Of a DNA stretch of 64,000 nt, positions 10,641 through 21,141 are shown piece by piece. The translations under genes were made by a program, and so were the position numbers. Every line of letters starts with the position of its first letter. Position 1 is the stretch's first letter. This DNA comes from Siphonodentalium dalli (taxonomy: Eukaryota > Mollusca > Scaphopoda > Gadilida > Siphonodentaliidae): the NCBI GenBank assembly GCA_032622095.1, contig CP136061.1, positions 186,316,369-186,380,368 on the forward strand, read 5' to 3'. The notes beneath the pieces were generated by a model. The model did no database searches. It was given only the letters and a program-made list of their open reading frames with translations, and was not told the origin of the DNA.

Positions 10641-11763
10641 GGCACTAGATCTGATCTCACCTAGACGATCCCCCAATCATTGCTGCCGAAATCGGGTTAG
10701 CTTGTTAGGCAGCTAAATGAGTGAATTAGATTTTAAATCAAATAACACCATTCAATTTGAACATCATATATCATCATAGTCAGCACTATATTTGAGGACT
10801 ACATTTTTTAATCTGCTGGGTGGATTCTGAGCATGTGCCTACAAGTGATGTATGCTTACATCTAGTTTTAATATTGATGGTACAAAAGAACATATCTGCC
10901 AAAATAACCGCTTGGCCACCCCTTCCCCAAAGCTATCAATACATTTGATTATTTTGTTATAACCAAGCTGAATTTTATTTACATCCGATGGAAATAGATC
11001 ACTTGTGATGATTTTCAGATCATATTTGAATAGGGGCACCGATTCTTTTAGTACTTAGGAATTGAGATTTCTGTGAGGCTGAAAAAATGATGATATGAAC
11101 GCTATGCCATCTTATAAAAGCACGAAAAAATTTATTAATTCGCTTATTATGACATACCCAGGATGTATCCTACAAATAATGCATAATCTTCAGTAGTCCA
11201 TCATCAGATCCAGATCTTACTACACACATGAATGGAGCATAAACCATCATGCTAGGTCTAGCTGTTTGAGTGGTTTTTCATATAACTAGTTATCGCTCAA
11301 TTTTTTGTCTGGAGAAAAGCATCATATTCACGGAATGATATGGAACATTGCCATGGTTTATTATGGTGCCTTGGCATGTTGATAGTTTGTCAGTTCGAAC
11401 TCTTATATCTTTCCTAAGTGCATGTGGGTCCTATCTTTAAATGGCTCTCTAATCAAACCAATGATTATTAAGTAATGACACACTGACGCACATGGAGGTC
11501 AGCTCAAAAGCATGAATAAATGTGCCTGCAGCTTATGAAATAGCAATGGACAAGAGGGGAAAATATTTAATTGCTGCACATATAACACTTGGGTGGAGTT
11601 ACAGTACTTAACCCTTTCTATACTAAAATTAATTATCCCATTCAGTTATAAATGTATACATTGGAACGATCTATTATTCATTTGGAGGGGTGTTCATGTA
11701 ATAACAGCAGACGACAGACAGAAAAACAGATAACAAGAGCAGAATGATTCATTTTCAATGGTG
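10641..11763. other. non-coding stretch with an isolated TTAACCCTTT end
   Basis: TTAACCCTTTCTATAC at 11608-11623 looks like a lone piggyBac-type end with no partner found. No gene was supported. Confidence 0.35.
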
Positions 11764-11827
11764 GGAAATGTTCAAACAATAAGTTCAACATGGTTGTTTT
11801 GTTGAACTTATTATCTGAAAATGTCCT
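11764..11827. mobile_element. 64-bp hairpin element, copy 1
   Basis: GGAAATGTTCAAACAATAAG, TTCAACA, a short loop and the inverted continuation form a near-perfect hairpin. A close relative lies at 59873-59941. No target duplication is clear. Confidence 0.65.
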
Positions 11828-13746
11828 AAGGGAAACTACATGCACCTCAGAAATATTGTCACACCCTTTATGAAAGGCAATTTAAAACCACACATAGTAT
11901 TAAATTTGCAACTTCAAAATTTGAAGATATGTATTTATCAGTGGAATGTAGATTTGAAATAACACTACCTTGGTCATTTCCCAGCAGATACCCTTGATAG
12001 GATGAGAAGGGCTTTTTATTAGTGATAAGGCAGTCACTGCCAAGAAACATGATAATTTTTACCTCAACAGAATGGAAAGCAAATGCAATATCTCGCTGCA
12101 TTGAGAATATTCCCAGGTGAGAAAAACTATACAATGAGTCAATGCTGCTTGCCTCACCACAACCAGTTTTTAATCTTGTATGTTCCACTACGTTTGTTGC
12201 CAACCTGATTTCGTCATCATTTATTAATGTTTTCTTACTTGCTACAAACATAACTAGACTTATTAAAAATTATATTAGTATTTTAAATGATGACTATTCA
12301 AGTCGGTAGGCAGCCACTAGCAAAGACAGTTCTTAATTTATAATGAGGATATTGGACACGAGCTGCGAAGCATTGAGGGGGTGTGTTCCGTTCCCGATGC
12401 AATGGCGTACCGGTAATTTAGATCCGCCGTGACACAAACAGTTTAGCTTTTATTTTTCCAAGTTTTCGCTCACAGGCCTGGAATTGAATTGTATCGAAAT
12501 ACCGAATGAACCAATTGTCTTGTGGGGGACTAACAGAATCCACTGGGCCGACGAGGGTTCGAACCAGTATCAGACGGGTGTGTGACCTGAACCTGAAAAT
12601 TGCTAAATTTTAACATCTACAGTAGTCTGTTTGCATGGGGGGGGGGGGGGGGGGGGGGGAGGGGGTGCCCCCTGATTTGACTTTCTGGAAGTTAATTATA
12701 AGTTTTAACTGACCTTATGGGAGGGACCAGGACACACTGGGGCAACCATGGTTCGGCCCAGTGTGAGAAAATTTTGAAATCTAAACATACAAATTGCTAC
12801 TTCCTAGCACCTATTGAGTAGCCTGAGACAATGTTTCCAAGTGTTATAAACTTAAAACCTGACACACCCTATATTAAAGGTTGGACATTTTCCAACTGAC
12901 GGCCATTTCGGTCAAAAATTTGGACCAAAAGTAGGCAAATATGCAAATGATGGTCTAAAAAAAATATTCCCCCCTAATATAGATTGTTGGAAAATCGATC
13001 TACAAAAACGATTTCAACCTATTGTTTTGTGTGAAATTTCCAACTATTGTTGTGTAGGCCATGAATTTTCAAACAGTCGAAAATTTTGACCAAGCTTGAG
13101 GGACATAGCTTAATTGGCACTCTGTAGTATTTGTGTGTACGGGTCTCTGCCCCGGCTATATGGTGATATATGATAATCGCCGGACGTTCGAAGGGATGTG
13201 CTTTACACGACACCCTTTCATTGTATGCATGGGTCTTTATATCCAGTGATTCCGCCAGGCTACTTTTAGTTGGTTATATTGTTGAACCACATTCCGGAGC
13301 CTTAAAGGCATGGTTGGCGTTCGTTGCAGAAATATTCACATTTGTTCAAATCACCATCAACACAAGGAACACCAAAATATATACAGTTCCGCTCATATGC
13401 CAAACATAATCAGCACGTAAATAGTATGTTTTCGTCAAGACGTACGATGATGTACGTAAAGTTGCAAAGAAGAGACTGCTTGTGTTACAGAAGTTGTGCT
13501 TCTGTTTACATAACACAGTGCAATTCAATTGGTTAATCACACAAAAATTATATGAACGCTCTTTATTATTTCCATATCAGGGAAACAATAACAAATAACG
13601 CTCTTTGTGTTTACCATATCCGTAACACAGTGATATATGCATGGTTTGAAACGTTGAACCGTTAGGCGCAACATGCATCAACAACACAGCTTTATACCGA
13701 CATGGGTTTGCGGTCTATATTTATTGAATTTGTGTGCACCAGTCTC
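11828..13746. other. non-coding stretch
   Basis: A minus-strand frame of 127 codons (11868-12251) overlaps this region but shows no motif or clean splice signals. A G23 tract is listed separately. The rest appears unique. Confidence 0.3.
12637..12659. repeat. G23 homopolymer
   Basis: Twenty-three G residues, then A and five more G. Such a tract can form G-quadruplex structure and is prone to length error in sequencing. Confidence 0.95.
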
Positions 13747-13756
13747 TATCCAGACT

Positions 13757-13824
13757 TAGATCATGTCATGAATCTCTACTATGGCTATAGCGGTAGCCAT
13801 AGTAGAGATTCATGGCATGATCTA
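13757..13824. mobile_element. 68-bp foldback with a 10-bp target duplication
   Basis: Two ~31-bp arms, beginning TAGATCATGTCATGAATC and ending GCATGATCTA, surround a 6-bp loop. The exact duplication TATCCAGACT flanks the hairpin at 13747-13756 and 13825-13834. Nine to ten bp is typical of Mutator-like elements. The same terminus occurs at 16126 and, inverted, at 22757. Confidence 0.8.
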
Positions 13825-14094
13825 TATCCAGACTAAGCCTGCATGTAGTATATGACTATATTTATATACGTCGTTCGTCAGAAGGTACATGTAGGTCGTG
13901 CTCAGCAATTGACGTTTGGCCAACTGCTGCACATGACACGTTCGCCCGAACGACAACCACCACCACCATCGGGCACATGCAGGAAAAGGGCCATTCGTTC
14001 AAAGGGTACGAACCCCATTGGCTACTGGCTTGCTATTCCTGGGAAAAATGTTTTTAGAAACAGATTCAGAAGCAACCGGTGTAACACGTCATCT

Positions 14095-14182
14095 CCCCCC
14101 CCCCCCAGGATATCTTCCCCCGCGGGGGAAGATGTCCTAGGATATCTTCCCCCCCCCCACCCTGGATATCTTCCCCCCCCCC
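14095..14182. repeat. poly-C / GGATATCTTCCCC repeat with a hairpin
   Basis: Runs of C alternate with aggatatcttcccc units; at 14107-14140 the unit occurs in both orientations around ccgcggg, giving a short hairpin. The ORFs around it on both strands are shadows. Confidence 0.85.
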
Positions 14183-14194
14183 ATGTGTGACTAA

Positions 14195-14437
14195 CCCTTC
14201 CATGACTGGAGCTTTCTGAAATTTTGCAAAAACCCTGTGCCAATGCATTGTCTTATATATGCAGTCTCCCTATATAAGAGAATACATTGCCCTAACAATA
14301 TTTACATTGACCTTGTAAGTGAGTGCATTCTCTTATATATGTGAGGCTCCCTATGGGAGACTCTCATATATATTAAAGACAATGCACTGGCACATGATAT
14401 TTCATGCTGCACCAACGCAATTCCCGTTATGAAAGGG
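14195..14437. mobile_element. two-stem TTAA MITE, copy 2 (243 bp)
   Basis: The left end is CCCTTCCATGACTGGAGC after CTAA (14191-14194). The right end, inverted, reads CCCTTTCATAACGGGAAT next to TTAA (14438-14441). Both CTCTTATATATG stems and the central ttgaccttgtaagt segment are present. Compared with copy 1 it lies in the opposite orientation. Confidence 0.75.
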
Positions 14438-14441
14438 TTAA

Positions 14442-15597
14442 TGATAGATTTTCTGATATCAACCTATCTATACCTGTTTATAAATGGGAAACTGATAACA
14501 TTTCAACACTAGTGGAATTACTAGCATTAAAATGGTTGGTTGATTGGCTTTTAATATTGACATTTCAGCTGCTAGGCCATGTGACAGATGTTTGTCAGTC
14601 AGTGTTATTGCCAATATTGGTGGAGCAAAGACTGCACAGAAGGTTAATTTAATTGAGAAATCACTTCACTGCACATAGAGATAACAAAGCTCTAACAAAC
14701 AAACTTGCTCATGCAGATCTATACAAAGATCAGTTTGATTTGATTATCAAATACATGATTGATTTTTTTTCAAATATATTAGACAAACTGTTTTCATGTT
14801 TGAATGCCTGAATATCCAATGAAGAGGATAATTTTATCTCCATTGGCATTGTAATTCAATCTACCAAAAGTATTTATGATGGTCCGTGTTTTATGACAAT
14901 AGGTTTAAAGGGACACAACAATCTTCCCCGGTATACCCCGATTGACTGAAGCAATAACATATATATATACGGCGGAATCCCGCAGATAACTATTTTTAGC
15001 CACAATTCCAATCCGCGCGATCCGATTGGTCGGCGATCTTTCGTCACCAATTTGATACGATTGTTTTGAGAATAATAACTCTCATTCTCAAGACCAAATA
15101 AATTAATTAAAACTTAATTAGTTGGAACGCATATTTGAGTTAGATTATCAGAGTTTTATCTCCGTGTATGTTGTGTTGAATGGGAATGTTGGGTCCTCAC
15201 ATATGAAATCAACGATTATTGCCTGGAAAACTTGTCAAAAACTCGGTTCGAATTGAAGTTCGTGTGATCAGATCAGGCTATGTTGTTGACATTCTAATTG
15301 AATATTGTCAACAGCGGGAATTCTCATCCTGATGACCCAGGAGAGTCACAATTAATGGGAACTTTTGGAGAACCTATCGTTCAAACACGCAGATTTAAAA
15401 AAAACAGTGTGGGTAGATAGCGTCAGAAAAATGTACATGTAGCAAGTGCAATTTGACACTAAAATGTACATGTATGGCTTTGGACTGGACTGGCCGCAGT
15501 AGGCCTACACTAGTACAGGCCTTGCAGATTCAAATTGAACTAAAGTCTCCAACAGTGACCTGTAGTATTAAAATAACTAATTTCAAAATGTGTGGCC
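14442..15597. other. non-coding stretch
   Basis: No exon was supported. A somewhat GC-richer patch near 14960-15060 (atacggcggaatcccgc, ccaatccgcgcgatccg) stands out from the AT-rich surroundings but shows no clear function. Confidence 0.3.
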
Positions 15598-15603
15598 CAG
15601 TAT

Positions 15604-16099
15604 TGTGGGATGCCAAATTGACATTTAATAAATAATTGAGCTTAAGCGCAATAAGGAATCCCTTATTAGCGCAATAAGGAAAAATCTAATTGCCCTCAAG
15701 CACAATAAGAGATTCCTTATTGCGCTTAAGCGCAATAAGGAATTTCCTTATTGGGCTTAAGTGCAATAAGAATATTCCTTATTGCGCTTAAGCGCAAATA
15801 AGGAATATTACATAAACTCCCTATAATTCCAATAGTGTAGTCCATGGTGCAATGGGTGGAGTTTATTGGTCACATGGTGACTGTCCACGTGTAGGCCTAT
15901 TCAGATTCCATCAGATTCTATCCCTGTTAACAGGCAAATATAGGATAATTCTACTATTTTCTCATGAGGGAGATATTAATTGCACTTAAGCGCAATAAGG
16001 ATGTATTGCGGTTAAGCGTATAATAAGGAATGTTCTTAATAAGATTCCTTATTGCGCTTAAGCTCAATTATTTATTAAATGTCAATTTGGTATCCCATA
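15604..16099 (+). mobile_element. CTTAAG-palindrome element A (496 bp)
   Basis: Long inverted termini start TGTGGGATGCCAAATTGACA and end with the complement (TGTCAATTTGG...ATCCCATA). They are flanked by CAGTAT at 15598-15603 and 16100-16105. Inside each end are repeated palindromes GCGCTTAAGCGC with AATAAGG arms. The middle carries tccatggtgcaat and ctgttaacaggca. No coding capacity was seen. Confidence 0.75.
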
Positions 16100-16151
16100 C
16101 AGTATTAGATATATTGGGAGGAGGGTAGATCATGCCATGAATCTCTACTCT

Positions 16152-16648
16152 TATGGGATGCCAAATTGACATTTAATAAATAATTGAGCTTAAGCGCAAT
16201 AAGGAATCTCTTATTGCGCTTAACGCTTAAGGAATATTCTTATTGCGCTTAAGCGCAATTAGATCTTCCCTTATGCGCTTAAGCGCAATAAGAACATCCC
16301 TTATTGCGCTTAAGCGCAATTACATCCTTATTGCTCTTAAGCGCAATTATTATCTCCCTCATGAGATCACCCCTCTGCAAATAGTAGAATTATCATATAT
16401 TGCCTGTTAACAGGGATAGATATTGATTGCACCATGGACTAAACCATTTGAATTATAGGGAGTTTATGTAATATTCCTTATTGCGCTTAAGCGCAATAAG
16501 AATCTCTTATTGCGCTTAAGCGCAATAAGGAATCTCTTATTGCTCTTAAGCGCAATAAGGAATTTTCTTATTGCGCTTAAGCGCAATAAGGGATTCCTTA
16601 TTGCGCTTAAGCTCAATTATTTATTAAATGTCAATTTGGCATCCCATA
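16152..16648 (-). mobile_element. CTTAAG-palindrome element B (497 bp), inverted to A
   Basis: It has the same termini and the same palindromic units as element A. The central landmarks (cctgttaacaggg, attgcaccatggac) run in the opposite direction, so it is a second copy in reverse orientation 52 bp away. No target duplication is clear. A third, broken member flanks the 4.8-kb element at 17215-17349 and 22154-22265. Confidence 0.75.
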
Positions 16649-17477
16649 TACGCTGGCTAATATGACTTTGGGGCATAGATTTGGGCCATAGCTATGGTCA
16701 TATAGCAATAATGTGGTGTCACTGTATAAGGGCTTGCTTACCTCATATGGTGTACTTATTGACTTAAATCGGGTGAAAAACCCTATTGTCATATTATCAG
16801 CATTCCTGTCCCAAAAATTGGTGTTTCATTCCGGGAGCTTTGATGTCTCACTCCTCGAGCTCTGGTAGTTTTATTAAATCAGCGGCTCTTGCACAGATCT
16901 ATAGTATTTCCAGGTCATATACTGTAGCGCGAATATGGTGTCACTGAGGACCTGCTTCCCTAATATGGTGTACCTGTATATGTACTCGAAAAGTTGCCCC
17001 AACTAATACAGAAGTTAATACTACCACGAGTTGCCACAACTAAAACAGAAGGTAATGCTATTACGAGTCTAACATTTCGATAAAGAACTTAGGCTTGCTC
17101 CCATGCAAACCAATGAAAACAAGAGGTGATATGTCAATAAGAGCTAAGGTTGAGTTATGGATAAACCTATTTATTCACCAGGGGTGTTTAGTTACATACA
17201 TATATAACCATGAAATGCGCTTAAGATTAGGCAATTGATTGTGCGTAAGCAAAATTGATTGCGCTTAAGCACAAATAATTATGTTTTCAAGAACAAATCA
17301 CTATGCTTAATCACAATCGATTGCACTTAAGAGCAATGATTGCTCTTAACCCTTTGAACCCGAGAGACCGGAATACCGGTCCAATCCTTATATTCCTATA
17401 TCCCGGGAGACCGGAATACCGGTCCGGAAATCAGACGATATTTGACACGAAATTACAGCTCAATAAACGCACATATC

Positions 17478-17860
17478 AACTAGAGTTGTACTTCTACTTT
17501 GCACACACGTGTCACATGTTTACCCACGTGACCTTGATCGACAAACTGACGACAGAGGGTTTGTTTCTTTGCGCATGCGCAGAGGCCTATTTCGAGAGAA
17601 AAAACACGCTTTTTATCGTCGGAAAAGGGGAAGTATTTTGTTAGAAATTTCGCGATCAAAATACAAATTAACTAGAATACTGGTTCTATACTTTGCGCGA
17701 ATGACTCACATGTTCATACCTTTGATTTTAGCAGCCAAATTGGAAACAGGGGGTCTGTTTCTTCGCGCAAGCACACAGGTGCATTTTGAGAAATGCCTTC
17801 TATTGTAGGAAAAGTGTAAGAATTTCGTTATAAATATATAGCGCGGCCAAAGGAAGCCGC
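17478..17860. repeat. diverged 192-bp tandem duplication
   Basis: The stretch starting aactagagttgtacttctac at 17478 recurs, altered, from 17670. Shared landmarks are actttgc, cacatgtt, gtttctt(t/c)gcgc and the final aatttcg. Short frames in both copies encode similar peptides, but in different frames, so this is shared DNA rather than proof of coding. Confidence 0.6.
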
Positions 17861-19205
17861 AATATATCTATATACATGTATATTGAACGTGGAATAGACT
17901 GTCTCGTTGAAATACATTGTGACATATTTCACCGCACACTTGTTCAGTTAGCATAGTAGTCCAGGAGATCGGGAGGTAGTGTTGCTCATATTGACGGACA
18001 AGCTGCGACCATGTTATTTTGAATGTTTTAGGTATGGTAATGAAGAAAAATCATGATAGCAAGAACAAATTTGTAGCCTTCTTTGTTTTTTTTGTTTTTT
18101 TGGGCATTTTTTGACATTTTAAGCCCAAAATTTTCAATTTTTTTCCAATGTGTAAATATTTCATTTTAGCATGATTTTGGTGAATAAGTTGAATAGTAAT
18201 TGTGTTAATAATGTTAAATAACTAATTGTGCTTAAAAAAAGGAAGAATTTAAATGTTTTCTTTTTCAATTTTTTACCATTTTATTAAACTTTTTTACGCA
18301 AAATCGTCCAAATTGCAACCATTTCATCTTAGTATGATTTTAAGGTTAAAATTCATCATAATTATTTTAATATTGTTAAATAATTTACAACTTGGCTTCT
18401 ACAATGTTTTTAAATGGATTTAAAAAGGTTTCTACTTGTTTTCTAATTCAAATCCAATTAAACATTGTACTGTTCAAAATTAGATAAATTCCTTAAGGCG
18501 TATGGTAGATATACGTAACTAGTTTCCAAAACGTATACATATGCCTTTCTATTCTATGCGTTATGCACGCGAGTCAGATTTTACAAATTAAATTATGCTG
18601 AAAAACCCTGAATTTTGGGTGTGGTCACATTTGTGGTCATAATATTCCGATTAGAGAGTGGATGGACATGGGGCATGCGACACTGTGCAGTGTATATGAA
18701 TATAACAAGCATGACATGAGACATTAGTATCTTTCAACTAAACTGTGCTTCCAGAGTTATCAGGAATCGAGTATCGTTGTTATTTCTTACCCCCAACAAA
18801 TGGTCAATTTTAAAACGGGGTATGTGGGTCAAAGGACCACTTGGAGATAATAGGATGTCCAATGACTTCTATATTTCTATCGTATCACAGTAAAGCTTTT
18901 TTTGTAAAATTGGCGCAGTTCCAGCCCTTTTAATTCAGATTGTTTGGCTTCGGCAATCTGCTACGGCAACCCTTTACCATGGCCCAGTTTGCTTCAGCAA
19001 ATGGCTTCGGCATTGCCGATTGCCGTAGCCAATTATGAGGGCTGCAGTTCACACGATCAAAGTTCGATTTTCTTTACAATTATATGTTACAATCAACTAA
19101 TTATATAGAGTTACGCTTCTTGAAACTCGAGTCAGCATAACAAAACAATCTGGCTGCTGATTGGTTGATTATCATTGAGGGAAATGTCCCTAATCGGGAA
19201 CAGAA

Positions 19206-19433
19206 AATCATAGCCTACGTAAATATGGCAATCGTGTATGTTTAGATGTCCAGGAAGAGTCTGGTGGTATCCAGAAGTTACGGAAGGGGTCTGGATATGT
19301 TTATGCTGCTGATTTTTGTGCAGTAAATGGGGTAGTTGTGGAAATGCAAGATTATCGTTTGAAGAAAATACCGAAAATGGCGCGTTTGTTGTCACATACT
19401 GGTGCAGCGGATGGCGTGCTAAGGGAAAATTGA
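19206..19433 (+). pseudogene. possible coding fragment inside the 4.8-kb element
   Basis: The plus strand is open for 75 codons to TGA (19431) with a balanced, protein-like composition (KLRKGSGYVYAADFC, MQDYRLKKIPKMARLL). It has no ATG at the left, where a stop lies just upstream, so an upstream exon or a truncated gene must be assumed. No family is recognised, and the piggyBac catalytic region is not seen. The opposite-strand ORF over the same bases has less balanced composition. Confidence 0.25.
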
Positions 19434-19699
19434 CCACTTGAAGTTCAAATAGGCTTAACCCATAGTCGGCGGGACTTTTAGTTAACACTGTGGCCTAAGG
19501 AAAATAATTAGGTGTTTGTAACCTATAGATACGAAGCTTCGGTACATTAATTATTATTTATATATTACTATATTTAAATCAGATGTATGCATACATTCGA
19601 CGTCGAAACAAAAACATGAATCTACCGATTATTAATGACATTCAAGTTAAATGTTCAATAATAGAAAATTATACTGGTTCATTCAACATGAAGTTAATC

Positions 19700-20805
19700 A
19701 AGGTGTATCTTTATTAATAACAGTATACAGTACTATCAAAATCAGAAGAAACATGTGACCCTGGGTACTTATCTCCCAGTGCTGTGGCAAAAAAAAAAAT
19801 TGACAATGCATTCTTAAACCCAAACCTGTGGCGGTTTTTCATCCAATGCTCTGAAGCTTCGTGCCATGTACCGAAGCTTCGTGACGTGTCAGAACTCCGG
19901 GAATATACCACCATATGACATCATATGGTACCGGTAACAAACGTTGAATGGTCACCAGAAACCCGGATATTAATAATTTCAGATCATAATTAGCATCGCA
20001 TTATATATTAACCCATCGAGGAATATGTCATAATGACACACTATATTACACCTACTATATAACTCCTCCCTCCCTGACACAGGGCTACATATAAGAAGTT
20101 TGTTGATGTCTACTTGATGAGAGTATACAGTTCCGTCAAAATCTGGCGAAAATGTGACCTCGCATCGTTAATCCCAATCTGTGGCGATTTTTCATCCAAT
20201 TTACCGAAGCTTCGTGACACGTACCGTCAAATGGCATCAAACGTTGAATGGTCACCATAAGGTTTGATATCAGTCATTTCAGATCGTAATCATCATGGAA
20301 TTATATATTAACCCATGGTGTAATTATGTCAAAATGACACACTATATTACATCCACCCTATATAACTGCTTCCTCCCTGACACAGTGCTACATACAAGAA
20401 GTTTATCCATGTCTACTTAATGAGAGCATATAGTTCTGTCGAAATCTGGCGAAAAATGTGACCTTGCATCATTAACCCCAAATTTGTGGCGGTGTTTCAT
20501 CCTATGTACCGAAGCTTCGTGACATGTACCGAAGCTTGGTGACGTGTCAGAACTTCTAAAATATACCCCATCGGGACATCAATTGGTATCAAACGTTGAA
20601 TGGTCACCAGAAATCTCGATATTAGTCCTTTCAGACCATAATAACATAGCATTATATATTAACCCATCGAGAAATATGTCAAAATGACACACTATATTAC
20701 ACCCACCCCTATATAACTGCGTCCTCCCTGACACAGGCTGCATAAAAAAAGTTTATCCATGTCTACTTAATGAGAGTATAGAGTTCTGTCAAAATCGGGC
20801 GATAA
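19700..20805. repeat. ~300-350-bp satellite-like tandem array
   Basis: Unit landmarks recur in order: ttatatattaaccca at 20001, 20301 and 20652; gtttgttgatgtctact / gtttatccatgtctact; ctgtggcg..tttcatcc; accgaagcttcgtgac; and aaacgttgaatggtcacc. About 3.3 copies are present, with the HindIII-containing palindrome in most. The array is confined to the 4.8-kb TTAA element. Confidence 0.8.
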
Positions 20806-21107
20806 ATTTGGTCTATAAATCACGTAGTGTGACATTAATATAGACCAAAACAATAAACACCTTTCAACCCAAAGATAGTTACATTTTAATTGCAAAAATG
20901 GTCCAAACATGAAAAGTAAATTTTTGCCGACATTTAAGTCCAGTTTTTGGTGATGTCAGTGGTGACAATAGTAACAATTAACCATGGCACATCAGACATG
21001 TTAGTATTCAATGTATAGAAGGCAGAATAGCCAATGTTGTACATCATCCACAACTTGTAATCGATTGCAGGACACGCTGGGGCAATATTTATCATTTTCC
21101 ATATTTT

Positions 21108-21141
21108 GGCAGCCATTTTGGCAGCCATTTTGGCAGCCATT
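21108..21141. repeat. 14-bp repeat TTTTGGCAGCCATT, three copies
   Basis: Three near-identical units stand next to further GCCAT motifs at 21472-21495 and 21636-21660. See the finding on YY1-like motifs. Confidence 0.75.

Noticed and set aside
11868-12251. Minus-strand 127-codon frame starting MFVASKKTLINDDEIRL
   Set aside because: Composition is partly protein-like, but no domain is recognised, and only a weak donor-like GTAAAA occurs inside. Length alone is not enough in a 64-kb window.
12530-12600. gggttcgaacc as a tRNA B box
   Set aside because: No A box at proper distance on either strand and no cloverleaf could be drawn.
13852-14248. Overlapping ORFs with proline and glycine runs
   Set aside because: They are translations of the poly-C/GGATATCTTCCCC repeat in different frames.
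19132-19488. Minus-strand 118-codon frame in the 4.8-kb element
   Set aside because: The opposite strand over the same bases has a more protein-like frame, and this one has skewed composition (His/Pro/Ser).
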